From: Guillardia theta CCMP2712
Lineage: Eukaryota; Cryptophyceae; Pyrenomonadales; Geminigeraceae
Direction: 5' to 3'
NCBI RefSeq assembly: GCF_000315625.1
Contig: NW_005434506.1
Location: 1 to 50,290 of the forward strand
DNA length: 50,290 nt
The notes under the pieces are model-generated. The model did no database searches and was not told the origin of the DNA. It saw nothing but the letters and a program-made list of their open reading frames with translations. Position numbers and translations under genes: made by a program. How positions within the stretch are numbered: position 1 is the stretch's first letter; every line of letters begins with the position of its first letter. Below are positions 11,736 through 32,557 of the stretch, one piece after another.

Positions 11736-12490
11736 GTGCAAGAAAGGTGTTCTCAGCTGATTTTAACTTGCGCTATCCAGATGTTCAAAATGGCTCGCAT
11801 GATTCAGTCTCTTGAATGGGAGGTTTCCTGCCATCAGACTGTAAGTCGTGTTGTTTTGTTCTCCTCCTCCTCTTATCTTCGTTACAGCCTGGAGAGTCTG
11901 GCGAATGCAATGCCGAAGACGCAGCAGAAGCAATCAGCACAGGTGCAATACGCTTGAGGGTTGAGGTTGCTTCATGCTCTTAGACAAAGGCTTGCTCCTT
12001 CGCTCCTTTGCTGCTATTTCACAACCTCTCACGACACTTGCGTCCTTCAGCTCCTCCCACACAATGATCAATACAGCCTCCACCTCCGCCTCCTCCTGAT
12101 CATCATCATCGTATGATCATCATTATCTCTTTCATCATCATCATCATCACCACCACCATCACCACCAACATCATATCACCGCCACTATCATCAACCTTAG
12201 GTTTCATTCATTCTTAGTCTCTGACCATTTTCGTCAAGGATATGTTAACGATCAGGGTTCTTGGCCCACCCGCGCTGATCCCAAGCAGGTAAGACAGGCA
12301 CATGTCAGTAGTGAGGAAAGAAGAGAAGGGGGGGGGAGGAGAGTGCGATCAAGAAGAGGTTGATGGAAGAGCTGCACAAGTACCAGGAGAGTGCGACAGC
12401 TCAAGTGAATCGATCCTGCAGTTTACCGTCAGCTACGTTGATCCTCCTTCTGGCGGAGGAAGCTACGTCGTTGATACTTCTGCCAACTAA
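11736..12490 (+). CDS. Weakly supported hypothetical gene
   Basis: Possible exons on the plus strand are 11790-11840 (MARMIQSLEWEVSCHQT, followed by GTAAGT), about 11888-11940 (PGESGECNAEDAAEAIST, followed by GT), about 12225-12290 (ends in CAGGTAAGA) and about 12420-12490 (FTVSYVDPPSGGGSYVVDTS then TAA). Donor and acceptor signals are good at several borders, and the position between a leftward and a second leftward gene leaves room for a rightward one. The peptides match nothing I know. An (ATC)n/(ACC)n tract at about 12090-12190 would be intronic. Confidence 0.3.
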
Positions 12491-12725
12491 GCGCTGGATC
12501 CTTGCACCTTCCTCCTTCTCCTCCTCCTCTCTCCGTTCTGCTGTTCGTCTTGACGCTTCGTCTCTTCTTACTTCTGCATCTCCTGTGAAGTGAGACAGGT
12601 AGGTTGCGGATGTCGGAGAAGACGATGAGGGAGAGGAGGCGAAGGGTGAAGAGTGAAAAAGTTGTCACGTTTCTTGAGGATGAAATTGTATTGCACAAAC
12701 ATGACGATGACGACTAATAACTCAT

Positions 12726-18499
<5,774 letters not shown>

Positions 18500-19286
18500 T
18501 ATGATCGGATATCTGTGCTATCAGTTCTATCACCATACACCGGCAACATGATCGTGATATGCTATCTTGATGATAAACTAAACCACCTCAAAACAAAAAA
18601 TGATTGAAAAATCTAGTAGCTTGCAAGACAATCCTTTCCCTTCACCCTCTATTGACATTCTCTGTCTTTCTACCATGTCTCTCCGTGTACCTTCCTCACC
18701 CCGGATCTCTCTATCCCATCGACACTCTCTCCTGTCTCCGTCCATCGGCTCCTCTGCCCTGGTGTTTTCGCGGCTTTATCACAAGCATTGCGGGGGACGC
18801 GATCGACGCACATAGAGGTCATTAGAGGGGGTAGGTGTAGGGATAGGGGTAGGTACCCTCATAAAGCCATTGTTCAGTCGGGTGTTAAAAAAAGGGGGGC
18901 CCGAGGGGTACTCAAAACGGGGGCAGGGTCAGGTACTGAGGGGTCAGGGCAGGGGTCAGGGCAGGGGTCAGGGCAGGGGTCAGGCCTCGGATAACTTGAC
19001 GAGTCGGAGGGCCCGCTCGTCCTGGCACGCCGGGCCGGGCTGCCAGTGAATCAAGTTCTCGGTGCCCGGCGGTGCCTCACTGACCATGACCGTCTCCGAG
19101 GCTCAAGCTCCGACGAGGCTCACGCCTGAGTTCCGCCGGAGAGTCGCTCAGTTCAACCGTTGAACCCGTGCCCCCGGCGCGGCGAGTACTGCCATCATGG
19201 CATTATGGCACCGTGGCACTCGGTTCGACGGTCTGTGGCACCGCAGTCACGGTCACGGTGGAAGGCCCTTGAAGGTATACAAGACT
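18500..19286. other. Intergenic; GC-rich island from about 18790
   Basis: The first part (to about 18780) is AT/CT-rich and probably holds the MFS promoter. From about 18790 to 19260 the sequence becomes GC-rich with many short words (GTCAC, GGCACCG, CGCCGGGC) shared with the other islands. A 12-bp unit, GGGGTCAGGGCA, is repeated about 3.5 times at 18943-18984. No gene is seen. Confidence 0.6.
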
Positions 19287-20941
19287 TTAATATGAGCTGA
19301 GAGAAATCCTCTGAGCTGGGGTGCTCGCGTCTCGGCGATGAAGGTGCTTGTGACGATCACCGTGAGAGAACTGGAGGGGAGTCGCAGGGGGCGGGGGGCT
19401 GGGAGGGTTCTGAGCGAACATGGAGGGATACTCATGAGCACTGGTCGTGCTGGAGTGTCTCCTACGGTCGTCCTGGTGGGTTGGAGTCCACATGCTCGGG
19501 TAGCTCTTTCTCGTGTTTGCCACCTCCTTCTCTTCCTGAGCCAGTCTGACGCGCAAGCCATGTCAGAAGACCGACAGCGTTCAAGTCAACATGCCTGAGG
19601 CCCTCAGCAGCCTCCGCCAGCTGCTGCTTGAGTGAGCGATAGCGCTCTTCTGCAAGTCTCGTCTTCTCCGTTGCCACATGATACTGCAAGAGGTTAGGCG
19701 AGAAGGAGCTATGAAACTTCACCTTGTACTTGGATCTTCGACTTTCAAGCACTGGAGAGTCTGCAGATACAAGTCAGTTGTACCTTTTGAGTATCTCAGT
19801 GACAACCTGGAACGATCGCGGCATAGTCTCGATCAGCAGCTTGGCTGAAGCTTTTCGCTGCCAATAAGAGATGAGGCGTGAAACAGACGAAGACGAGGAC
19901 ACCTAGCACGTGACCTTGACGCACGATAGTCTTGAGCAGCACAAGAGCTTGTAAAACCTGGAGGAACAAAAGATCAATGCGATCACGTTGAGTGAAATGC
20001 TACAATCTATTTCTTTCTCATCGTATACCCCGCTTTCATCCCTGACCAAACAGCCCCACCCTCACTCCAACACCCGTGAATCCCACCGCATTTCTATCAA
20101 CCACAAAATGCGCTTGCTTCAATGGCAATCTCTAATCCTCGTCCTCGTCCTTGTCCTTATTGGCATCTCTTGTTCCATACCAAAAGTTTCCAGAAAGCTT
20201 GTGACCAGATCGCGGCAGACTCGGACACCAGAGTTTTCATTCCATGACTGAACCCAAACCTCATAAGGGCATGGAGCAGTGCCACAAGGATTCTTACCGG
20301 GTTGGCGTTGATGGCACAAACTTTCTGGCAGCATCGGGAATTCGTTTTGTACAAAAATCGAGGGCTCGCAGATTGCATATGGAGCTCCAAAACAAATGAA
20401 AGTATGCAACTATGGTGGACATATATCTGACAAAGTTGAGATTGAAGGATCTTCTTTCCTTTGGCATCGAAGAGGATTTTGTGCTGTTGGTGATTCTTGC
20501 TTTCCCTGCTTTTGATCTCGGCAAGTAGGAGGTATTCAAGGAATTTCTCGATATCTCTTCCAAATGCTTGCCCCCGTCCTTCATCGACATATTGAAATCG
20601 CTATCCTCAATCTGAGACTTCTGCAGCGACCATGGTCTATCTCGGAGATCAGCCATTTGCGAGATTGGATCAAGAATCCGAGAAAGGTTTCTGTTGTTGC
20701 TTGAACGATAAGCTTCCTGCATGAATTCATCGGCGAACGCTTCCGACTTCTGACTAATTGCAGAATCTGCATGTGTGCTTCTTTTTTGGAATTCTTCATA
20801 CCTTTTGTTCCTGTCTGAGTTCAAGTTCAGTCTCTGACTGCTCGGATGCGAAGGATTGCTTGACTGTGTCGAGAACCTGATTGAGTCAACAAGTGACAGA
20901 AATGACAAGAATATCACGCCGAGTACCCTTCTATTTCCCAT
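19287..20941 (-). CDS. Unidentified gene with signal peptide, central Cys-containing exon and Ser/Pro-rich C-terminus
   Basis: The minus-strand ATG at 20941 starts MGNRRVLGVIFLSFLSLVDS, a good signal peptide, followed by about 150 polar residues rich in Ser and Asn. A second open stretch (20400-20170) reads APYAICEPSIFVQNEFPMLP and QSWNENSGVRVCRDLVTSFL. Further exons with good splice signals are VLQALVLLKTIVRQ (about 19940), KLLIETMPRSFQVVTEILKR (about 19820) and EKTRLAEERYRSLKQQLAEA (about 19650). A Ser/Pro/His-rich tail ends ...RISLSSY at 19287. Whether all of these belong to one gene is uncertain; there could be two. The helical part resembles an adaptor-like helical repeat but I cannot place it. 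The product probably enters the secretory route if the first exon belongs to it. Confidence 0.45.
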
Positions 20942-22223
20942 TTAGGTATTTTTAGTATGTCATAAAGGTACGGATAGACCACTGTGTTGACGAATTTTGT
21001 GTAAGAATTATCTGCGAAAAGGGTCTCAGATCTTGTTGAGTGTCAAAACTATCTACAAAGGCATTAGCCCTCATATGTATCACTGTCAGAGTTGTCACAA
21101 AAGCAATGACTGATTCAACACCTAGTAGAGCCCTAGAGTTGCTAATGAACTTTGATAGATTGCACACGTGGATAGGCATGAGAGAAATGTAAACTATACT
21201 CCTCCAATCAGGAAGGACAGCAATCTCCTCGCAAAGCAAACCCAGATGTCACATCAAGAAATGAAATATAGCTCTGTACATCATCAATGGAGGTGTGTAC
21301 ATCATCAATGGAGGTGTGTACATCATAACCGGTGCATGACCGATATCACCACTTGAAGCATGTTCAACATGGTTTGCGGCACTAAACACACGAGGTTCAA
21401 AAGTTTGAAATGATGCTGATAACCCGCATCCCCGCTCAGATCCACTCTTTGTGATCCGGAATCCGGGCCCGCGCCAGGTAATTTTTAGTCTGACCCGGCG
21501 GGGTGACCGGGCGCCGCGCGGCGACGGTGACCTCCGCGTGACCAGGTGATCTGCTGACCGGAGGGGACGAACTCGCTCCCGGTGTGTAGTAAGTTATGTC
21601 ACTTCGAACCAATTGAGGGAGTGAAGGAGCCAAGATACGTGCCAAGATGATGACTGGCGGCGGGCCAGCACCGCCGGTAATCATGTGACCTTCCCGGGGA
21701 TCGGACCGTGGCACGGGCACGGTGGCTCCGGCGCCGAGTCCCGGCTGAGTCACTGGACTCAGCCAGCCTGGCAGAGTATTGTTAGAAACTGGCTTCAGCC
21801 TGTGCGAGCGCCTGAGGACAATCATGGCATTGGAGCTGCAGTCACGGGAGTGGAGGAGACTCTTTGTTTGATCAGCGCGTCAAATCTACCAACATACCTC
21901 ACACTGTACTGACCTGTACGGACTACCGTCATTGATGCCTTGACTCATGATGATGATAGCCTTCCCCATACTGCCACGGTCTGAGGCACCGCCATTGTCA
22001 CCCAGTGTCAGTGCCGGGATGCCACCTGCCCTGATGAGCAGCTCCCAGTCCGAGGGTCTAGGCAACAAAGCACTGAGGGGATTAAACGTTCCCGTCGTCG
22101 GAGTTAGGATGGACAGTGGTTTATTGGAAGGTGAACGTCGTTTGCTGTCAACCATTCATTTCTACAAGTACGTGTTCAACACATTCATGGTGTGAGTGTG
22201 GTATTAGAATATAATTCTTTATA
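20942..22223. other. Intergenic; GC-rich island in the second half
   Basis: The first part (20942-21420) is AT-rich and holds the promoter side of the minus-strand gene. From about 21425 to 22090 it is GC-rich with CCCGG, GTGACC and CACGG words like the other islands. No coding frame is convincing. Confidence 0.5.
21275..21326. repeat. 21-bp direct repeat, 2.5 copies
   Basis: TGTACATCATCAATGGAGGTG is repeated exactly at 21275-21295 and 21296-21316, then partly at 21317-21326. Confidence 0.95.
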
Positions 22224-23081
22224 TCAATCAGAAGTCCAGCAACCCGCAAGTGAAATCTGGTCTTCCTGATCGTAAAGGAAATTCGTATTCGCGCCTTCTC
22301 GTGTAGCACTGGGAAAGAAATCTACACCTTCTACATTCAAGGCGTCCTCGATTGTTACCTCACTCAACTGATCGAACCATTGATCCTGCTCTTCGCTATT
22401 CCACGAGAGTTCAGAAAAGCGCGGCTGCTGGCAGCTTGAACCGCTGGTGAATTCCTCGACCACACTAGGCAAGGTATCTGATCCGTGAGGAAGTATGCTA
22501 TGAAAATCGTCTAAACTCGCGCCTGTGACACTTGAGTTTCTGTCTTCCAGCACAGCTTGCGCTGGTGTATTCGTGAGCTCCAACCAGATGGTGTTTTCAT
22601 TTTCTTCAGGCTGAATGTCTCCAGCTCCGTGTTGCTGAGTTCGCACCTCAGCAGATCTGTTTGACTTGGCACTCTGCCCCCACGAGCTGTGCGAGACGAG
22701 CTGCTGGCTGTTGCTTGAGGGATGTCGCATGAGCACCTGCCTTGTCTTCGAATCCTTCGTGTAAGGCCACCGGCCTATGCCCAGCTTGCGACAAGCGATC
22801 TTGAAGCTCGTTAAGGAGACTCCCTGAGCGCCCCACGTCAGTGCGACCAGAGACAGCGACAGAGACAGAGACAGAGAAGATAGAGAAAGAGAGAAAATAA
22901 GAGAGCTTACCAGCATGTTTGCTGCTACGTCTTGCCGGAAACGAAAAAGTTCTTGCAGGACGCCCTGACTGAGGACCACCGGCCTGTCTTTGCGGATGAG
23001 CCCAGTCTTGGTCCGTGTCTCAATAATCACTGAATCTGTGGGAGCCTGGATGCGAGCATGGGTTTGCTTGCCTTGCGCCAT
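22224..23081 (-). CDS. RWP-RK domain transcription factor
   Basis: Two exons on the minus strand: 23081-22911 and 22823-22224, 256 residues. The intron (22910-22824, 87 nt, GTAAGC...CTCAG) is in frame and open, and contains a CTCTGT microsatellite that would otherwise read as a false Leu/Ser-rich helix. After splicing, residues 38-80 read LSQGVLQELFRFRQDVAAN...GVSLTSFKIACRKLGIGRWPY. This is the RWP-RK DNA-binding motif (two helices and the G-I-x-RWPY signature). The rest is acidic and polar with several Trp/Phe-Asp patches, as in activation regions, and ends ...LAGCWTSD. The family regulates nitrogen responses and gamete or egg-cell fate in green plants and algae; the role here is unknown. 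There is no PB1 or GAF domain, so it is a short, RKD-like form. Confidence 0.9.
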   Translation of the reverse strand: MAQGKQTHARIQAPTDSVIIETRTKTGLIRKDRPVVLSQGVLQELFRFRQDVAANMLVSSLIFSLSLSSLSLSLSLSLVALTWGAQGVSLTSFKIACRKLGIGRWPYTKDSKTRQVLMRHPSSNSQQLVSHSSWGQSAKSNRSAEVRTQQHGAGDIQPEENENTIWLELTNTPAQAVLEDRNSSVTGASLDDFHSILPHGSDTLPSVVEEFTSGSSCQQPRFSELSWNSEEQDQWFDQLSEVTIEDALNVEGVDFFPSATREGANTNFLYDQEDQISLAGCWTSD

Positions 23082-24489
23082 TGCACCGATGAGAACCCTG
23101 TGATGTTGCCGTGCTCCTGCCGCCGTGCGTGAGAATTTAGCCGAGGAAGCAGGTGTAAGCGTTCCTCCGAGTCTGCTCAGTCGTCACATGATGGCCAACG
23201 TAACGTGACCTGTCGGTCTTAATGTCAGCGTCCTCAGCATTTTATCCGGTGGCACACCGGAGCATCCGACGCCCGTTGCCCTCTTTGTCATCCGGGCACT
23301 CACACCGCAACGGTTCAACGGTTGGGCAGCACGCCGGCAAGCGCCGCGTCACGGCCGCAAACAGTAACCGTGGAAACTTTCAGTTAGCGGAACTGAATGC
23401 GGCTACAACAATGAGGCCCTACACTGTGACAAGGCCACCGTGTGATCAGACCGTTCAGGGGCCGTGCCAGGACACGCCCGCCGGGCACCGCCGCGGCACC
23501 GTGCCACTGCGCGGCGGCCCACTGTTAAGTAAGTTCCGAGAGTCACTAAGTTCAAGTTGAAACTTCCGAAAACTGCCATCGGAAAGCGGGGGCCTTCCGG
23601 TTCCGAGACGGTTCAGAAGTTCACGGTTCATTGTCAGTTCCCGACGCGGCCGCGCGCCGCGCGCGGCGGCCGGGGCCCCTCCGAGGCTCGGCGATCAAGT
23701 TGCTGACTCAGTGAGACTCAGGCCGCTCGCCGCCCGCTCCCGCAGTCCGATCACTCGGCAGTGCGCCGCCGCGTAATCAGTGATACTAGCCTAGCGGCTC
23801 CCCGGACCGCTCCGCCGGTCACTGTCGCACAGGCCAAACGGCGAGAAGAGAAAAGACAGCGAGAACCAAACCTAATCCTGCCGACACAGTGTGATGCCGC
23901 CCCCGGCTTCAACCGTACTCAGGGGTACGCCCCATAGCCGGCCGGGCCCGGGGGCGCGCCGTCACCCGCCGTGACCGTGCCACCGTACGGCACCGTACGG
24001 TGGGGGTGGCCCGGCCGCTACGGCCCGGCACCGTACGGTACCGTCACGTGCCGGGCCGGGCCCGGGCCGCCAAGCCGCTCAGGCGCGCGGCTGGGCCAGT
24101 GACCGAGGCCCTCCGAAGCCAGTAGTGGGCCCGGGGCAGCGGGATCCGACGAGCATTTGCCCCTCCCTTCGCCTTCATGCCTTCCAGCCCTCCATGCTCC
24201 TCGTCCCCTCCTGCCTCCTCTTCCTCTCCTGCCTCCTCTTCCTCTCCTGCCTCCTCTCTCCCTCGCTTACCTCTTCTGGACTTACCTACTTTCTCCTTTT
24301 CTTACTTGTTCTCCCCTACCTCCTCCCTCTCTCGTTCTCCTAGACCCTCTTCTTCTACCTCCTCTGTTTCTCTCTTACCTCTTTCTGGCTCCGTTAGCTG
24401 TTTCTCTCACTCTCTTCACCCCTCCCTCCCTCACGACGCCCCTCCTCTCCTCCTCCTAATCCAGTCTTCAATTTACCCCCGAACTTCGC
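23082..24489. repeat. GC-rich dispersed-repeat island and CT-rich leader
   Basis: From 23100 to about 24130 the DNA is very GC-rich and full of short palindromes such as CCGTACGG (several copies at 23985-24045) and GCCGGGCCCGGGC. The block at 23824-23885 has an inverted copy at 35801-35876. From 24150 to 24480 it is CT-rich and low in complexity, probably the promoter or 5' leader of the next gene. No gene is supported. Confidence 0.75.
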
Positions 24490-25593
24490 ATGCCCTTCAT
24501 TTGTCATTTGCCGCTCTCTCATTTCATTCCTTCTTCCCCTCCCCTTCCTTTTCCTTCTGCCATTCTCCTTATCCTTTCACTTGCTAAGAGGAATAGTTTT
24601 CCTCCTTTCATACCAGGCTCAGCCACTCCCATAACCGTCCTCATTCTTGGATGCGCAGCTCCAGCCTCGTCCCTTACCTTAACTTCCTCGCCATTCCCCT
24701 CCCTCGTCTCTCCTGCCCTTCACAACCACACCTGCGCCTCATCAATCGCTGATTTTCCTTCCGCTCCTGTTCACGCTCACGACTGTCCTTCTTGCAGGCA
24801 GCTTGCAGCACAAGTGGAATGTCGCATGCTCACAGGTGATAGGGGATATCGGACCCTCTTCCTCCTCCTTCTCCTCCTCTTGGAACAGATGCGGAGAGCT
24901 TCACCCTCTCATGGCTGCCCGAGGGCTGCTCGTGGAAGCACGGGTTTGCTGCTGCGGCTGAGAGGAGGAGAGGAGCAGGACTACGAGGCTGAGCGAGAAG
25001 CCAAGTTGAGGAAGAACGCGGAACTGCTGCGGCAACTCGGGCTGGCGTCCTCGGTTGTAGCGACCGCCGACCCCTCAAGAAAGAAGAGGACGAGGACGAG
25101 GAATGGGCAAGGGAGGAAGGAGCCGGTGACTGAGGGGATGGACGACAGCTTTGTCCGCCGATCGCTCAGGACTCGAGCAGCCGTCACGTACGCCGAGAGC
25201 AGTCAGGCGTCTGAGGACTCCGGGTCTAGCAGCCCGTCTGAGAGCATGTCGGAGGACGAGGAGGACGAGGAGGTACGGTGGGATGACTTGAGGCCTCGAT
25301 CCCGAGGAAGACCGTCGGGTCAGTACGGGAGGTACATGCTGAAACATGGACCGACCCCCACCGGACCCGGCCGCAACTCCTCCTCTTTCGAATGCCCGGA
25401 GTGGGCGCCGGCGGCAGAGGTGAAGGAGCTTTACGAGTTGCTAAAGATGAAGAGAACGAGGATTTCCAAGGCATCGAACGTACGAACTTTCAAGGTGAGA
25501 GAATGAGGCGAATGAAGGACAGAAGGAGGGGGAGCAGGAGGACCAGGAGGACCAGGAGGACCTGAAGCGGGAGGAGCAGGCGCAGGAGCAGGC

Positions 25594-25665
<72 letters not shown>

Positions 25666-27094
25666 ACAGGGGAGTCAAGCGCAGAAGGGCAGGAGGAGGG
25701 GACGGTAGTGAGAGAAAGGTGGAGGAGGATCGAAAATTGCAATGACGAAAATGGACGGAGGGGGGTCGGTGGCGAGAGTTGTGCGGAAACAGAGAAATGA
25801 CGGGAATGAAGGTATCAAAATGCAGGGGAGGAGCAGAGATGAGTTAGGAGCAGGGAGCACTGAGCACCGAAGAGCGAGGAGGAGGAGCAGGGAGCAGGGA
25901 GGAGGAGCAGGTTGGGAAGTTAGGGGGACTGAAGATAACGATGTAGCAGATCGCTCATGATCGCGCGCTCTGGGACATTGCCCTGCACCTGCCAAAGACC
26001 ACAAACGATCTGATCAAGTGAGTGTATGAAGGAGCGAATGAAGAGATGAGGGGAGAAGGCGGCGGGGAGAGGTGGGAGATGGGAGGTGGGGGGAAGGAGG
26101 AGAAGGAGGAGAAGGAGGAGAGGGAGGGGGGAAAGGATGGAAGGAATGAGGGAAGGAAGGAGAAAGAAGGAGGAGGGAATGTTGGAGGAAGATGATGGGC
26201 TGGTGTGTCCGGCGGTTGCAGATGTTGGGGGTTCGGATCTCAGAGGACGAGGAAGTACGGCGAAGAATTCCTGCAGGTCTTGAATGCCTTCAATGCATCA
26301 TGGAAGCCGCCACAGGTAGCGTCTCCTGCCCTCTCTCCTCGCCTCACCCCTCACCCCTCATCACCTTCCTCCCCTCTCCCCTCGTCTCCCTTCTCTCCCC
26401 CTTCTTCTTCTCTCCCTCTTCTTCTCTCCCTTTCTTTCTTTGGCTACTTCTCTTCCTTGCTTGCTCTTGTCCCCGCTCGCTCCGCTGACTTTGCTCCTTG
26501 CTGCAGCCCACTCGTCTTTCCCCAACCTTCCGTATCCCGAGCATACAACGGGTTGCGGTGAGTCATAAGGAGGCAGGAGGCAGGAGGCAGGAGAGAGGAG
26601 GAGGAGGAGGAGGAGGAGGAGGAGGAGGACAAGGAGAAAGAAGAGGGGAGGGTGGGGGGGGGGAGAGAAGGAAGGGGAGGGGGGAAGGGGGCTTATCTGA
26701 CTAGACACCACCACAGGCCCCTCGTTCCTCTTCTGCTTCCACCATTCCGCTCGGCTCTGTCTTCTTCAACGGCACCTGGTACCTCCCCGTCCCCAACAAG
26801 ACGTTGCCCTGGCTGCCCTCCTCCTGCAAGAGTTTCTACGGCAGGTGGTACGTGCCCATGGGAGCTTGCAAAAAAGTCGTTCCCTCCTACCCTCTCGATC
26901 TCTCCCCCTCTCCCCTCTCTGCTCCCGCACAATCCAATCCAAGGAAAGAGCCGGAGAAGGAGAAAGAGGAGCAGGAGGAGCCGGAGAAGGAGAAGGAGGA
27001 GCAGGAGGAGCAGGAGGGGGAGCAGGAGGAGCAGGAGGGGGAGGAGGGGGAGAATGACAGCGAAGGGGCTGAAGTAGAGCAGGAGGTGGGATAA
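24490..27094 (+). CDS. HRDC-like domain protein with charged N-terminus and Glu-rich tail
   Basis: Five exons with matching phases: to 25494, 25950-26017, 26222-26315, 26507-26557 and 26717-27094. The start is uncertain; ATG at 24490, 24829 or 24889 is possible, and the last is favoured because upstream DNA is CT-rich. The N-terminal part has a DYEAEREAKLRKNAELLRQL helix, then RKKRTRTRNG and RRSLRTRAAVTYAE, a pattern common in chromatin proteins, and an acidic Ser/Glu stretch. Exons 1-3 join to LYELLKMKRTRISK...HDRALWDIALHLPKTTNDLIK...RKYGEEFLQVLNAF. This matches the helical HRDC domain of RecQ helicases and RNase D, which binds nucleic acid. No helicase or nuclease domain is present. The last exon has GTWYLPVPNKTLPWL, a second WYVP element, and a Glu/Gln/Lys tail. 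A nuclear DNA- or RNA-binding role is inferred. Confidence 0.75.
25568..25672. repeat. (GGAGCA)n microsatellite in HRDC-gene intron 1
   Basis: About 16 hexamers, some GGCGCA, in the 455-nt intron 25495-25949. It reads as Glu-Gln or Ala-Gly in coding frames but lies between the GTGAGA donor and GTAGCAG acceptor. Confidence 0.85.
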
Positions 27095-27353
27095 TTGTGG
27101 GAGGTGGACAGGGATGAGGACGAAGAAAACAATCAAGGGAAGGAGGCAGGAGGGAGGGAAACGATAGAGGAGGAGAAGGATTATTCATACGTCAAACAAC
27201 TTTATGTTATCAGAAGGATTGTAAATATGCACTAACGCTCGTAAACCCTCCATCTTCTCTCCTCCCTCCTTATGTCTTTTCCCATTCCCTCTCCATTGTC
27301 CCTTCTTTCCTTCTTCCCATCTTTTCTCTGCTCTGCTCTGCTCTGCTCCCCTC

Positions 27354-30744
<3,391 letters not shown>

Positions 30745-32557
30745 GATCTACAGTCGGAGGGTGAAGACTGCGACAGGTTGACCAAGGAAACAGAGCTGTC
30801 TGTCCTGCTTGTTCGAGACAGCAACTCCTCCTAGCTTACCCCTGCTGACCTACACAAAAATGGTAAGACACAGGTTGCGAATCTCAGCAAGTCGCTGAAA
30901 ACATAAATCCAATATTTCCTTTCCATCAACAGTTCACTCGTGCACAGTCCGAGAAGATCATCTCGATGTTAGCGCCATGCAGAGTAGAAAGAAGGAGTCG
31001 AGAGAAGCTATCTTCACATAATCATGTGTGTGTCCATTCCACTCTTTGAACTGCAACCTCTTAAGGCTGGAACATCCTTTCACACCCGCCTCCAACTTCG
31101 AACTCGGCTTCAATGCTTGCTTTGCCTCTTGTTCGCCCTCACCATCTCTTACTCTTGTCCCAAGGTGCACGTGAAGTTAGTTTACTGTTGTTCTCGCTCT
31201 ATTCATTCCTTGACACTCTTCTCTTCCCGGTCACCTAACTACCTCTCTCCTGCTCCTCGCTCCTCGCTCCTCGCTACCTTCCTTTGCTTTACACCACTGA
31301 CCTCCGATCTTGTCTCTGCTCCTTTCACTATCCCTTCTCCACTCCCTGCACCTCTTCTTTCTCCTGCTCCCCCTGCTCCCCCTGCTCCCCCTCCTCCTGC
31401 TCTGCTTCGCTTGCCCCACCCCATGCCATATTTCCTCGTGGTGTTGCCTGTCCTTTACCCCTACCCCCTCTTGACCAAGGCTTTGCGGGTTAAGATAGGG
31501 GGTTATCAGCATATTTTTCCTCATTACCCCATTGGTTTCCCAGAACACTACCCCATGATTGAGACAGAGACCTCATCCCCTCACTGACAACACAACTTTG
31601 AGTATGTTTTCTAAAATCTCTGGACATATTTGGAATATGATAGAAATATTTCGAATAGCTTTGGTTCCCATACAAATGATGAGACTAAAAATTCTGACGA
31701 CGACCTGTGCACCCCATCCCTTCTACTACCCACCCCGTGGGTGGTTGGTCTCGATTTTAGATTTTCATGAAGGCTTCTATAGGTAACACATTTCATAAAT
31801 GAGTCCCTATCAAATAATCCACTCTCATGGATATTGGACCTAACATGCGATTTAGGGGAGATTGAATGACCCCTGTACCCCTTCATAACCTTTGATGACA
31901 ATACCCCCACCACCGAAATTCATTGTGGACCCGGAGTGTCCGTTGCTTCGCAATGCGTTGAGACAGCGCATACTGTTCCAACATGTTGCCTCGCCTTGCT
32001 GGCTAACATTGAACTTCCGCATCGCTATTATTCGTTCTTGTTCTTGTTCTTCTCGTTTTTGTCATCACCTTTTTCTCATTCCCTTGCCTATGGACCTCGC
32101 CAACCTTAACGTCGGCCGGGCGCATTGTCTTGCACTGTCTTCACCATCTTGAATCCATCGGCATCCGTGAACTTGATAAGATCCGAGCTCATTTTACCTC
32201 ACGTTCTCATCAAGCAGATCTGCGTCGTTCCTCTTTTCTTCTTACCTGACTTGTCTGAAACCCTTTCAAATCATTTTCGCAGGCACAGTCGTAAATCTGA
32301 CATTTTCACAGCGCCCGATAAACTGGTATACCTTATTGGCTAGTTTGTGGCATCATACTAGGTCATCTTAAACTTGTCGTCGTCGAGATGATGTCTTATC
32401 ATCTTTTAGGCAAACAACTCCGCGAACTCATCTTCAACCACACCAACTGTTCTACCGAATCTTGCTTGTGCTTTTCGATTCTGCCACTCGAACTCGAGGA
32501 GCTGACCCGTGCTCCGATAGCTAGGAAGCTCTTTGATCACTATCCAATGGGAGGCTG
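30745..32557. other. Intergenic; includes CT-rich and C-run-rich DNA
   Basis: The PRP38 promoter should lie just right of 30744. The stretch 31200-31400 is CT-rich. The stretch 31430-31910 has many spaced CCCC/CCCCC runs in AT-rich DNA, as at 36.6-37.5, 40.7-40.9 and 46.3-46.6 kb. Open frames are short and unrecognised. Upstream exons of the rhodanese gene could lie at 32390-32560. Confidence 0.5.

Noticed and set aside
24125-24587. Ser/Pro/Leu-rich frames upstream of the HRDC gene
   Set aside because: CT-rich leader DNA; no recognisable protein and a better start lies at 24889.
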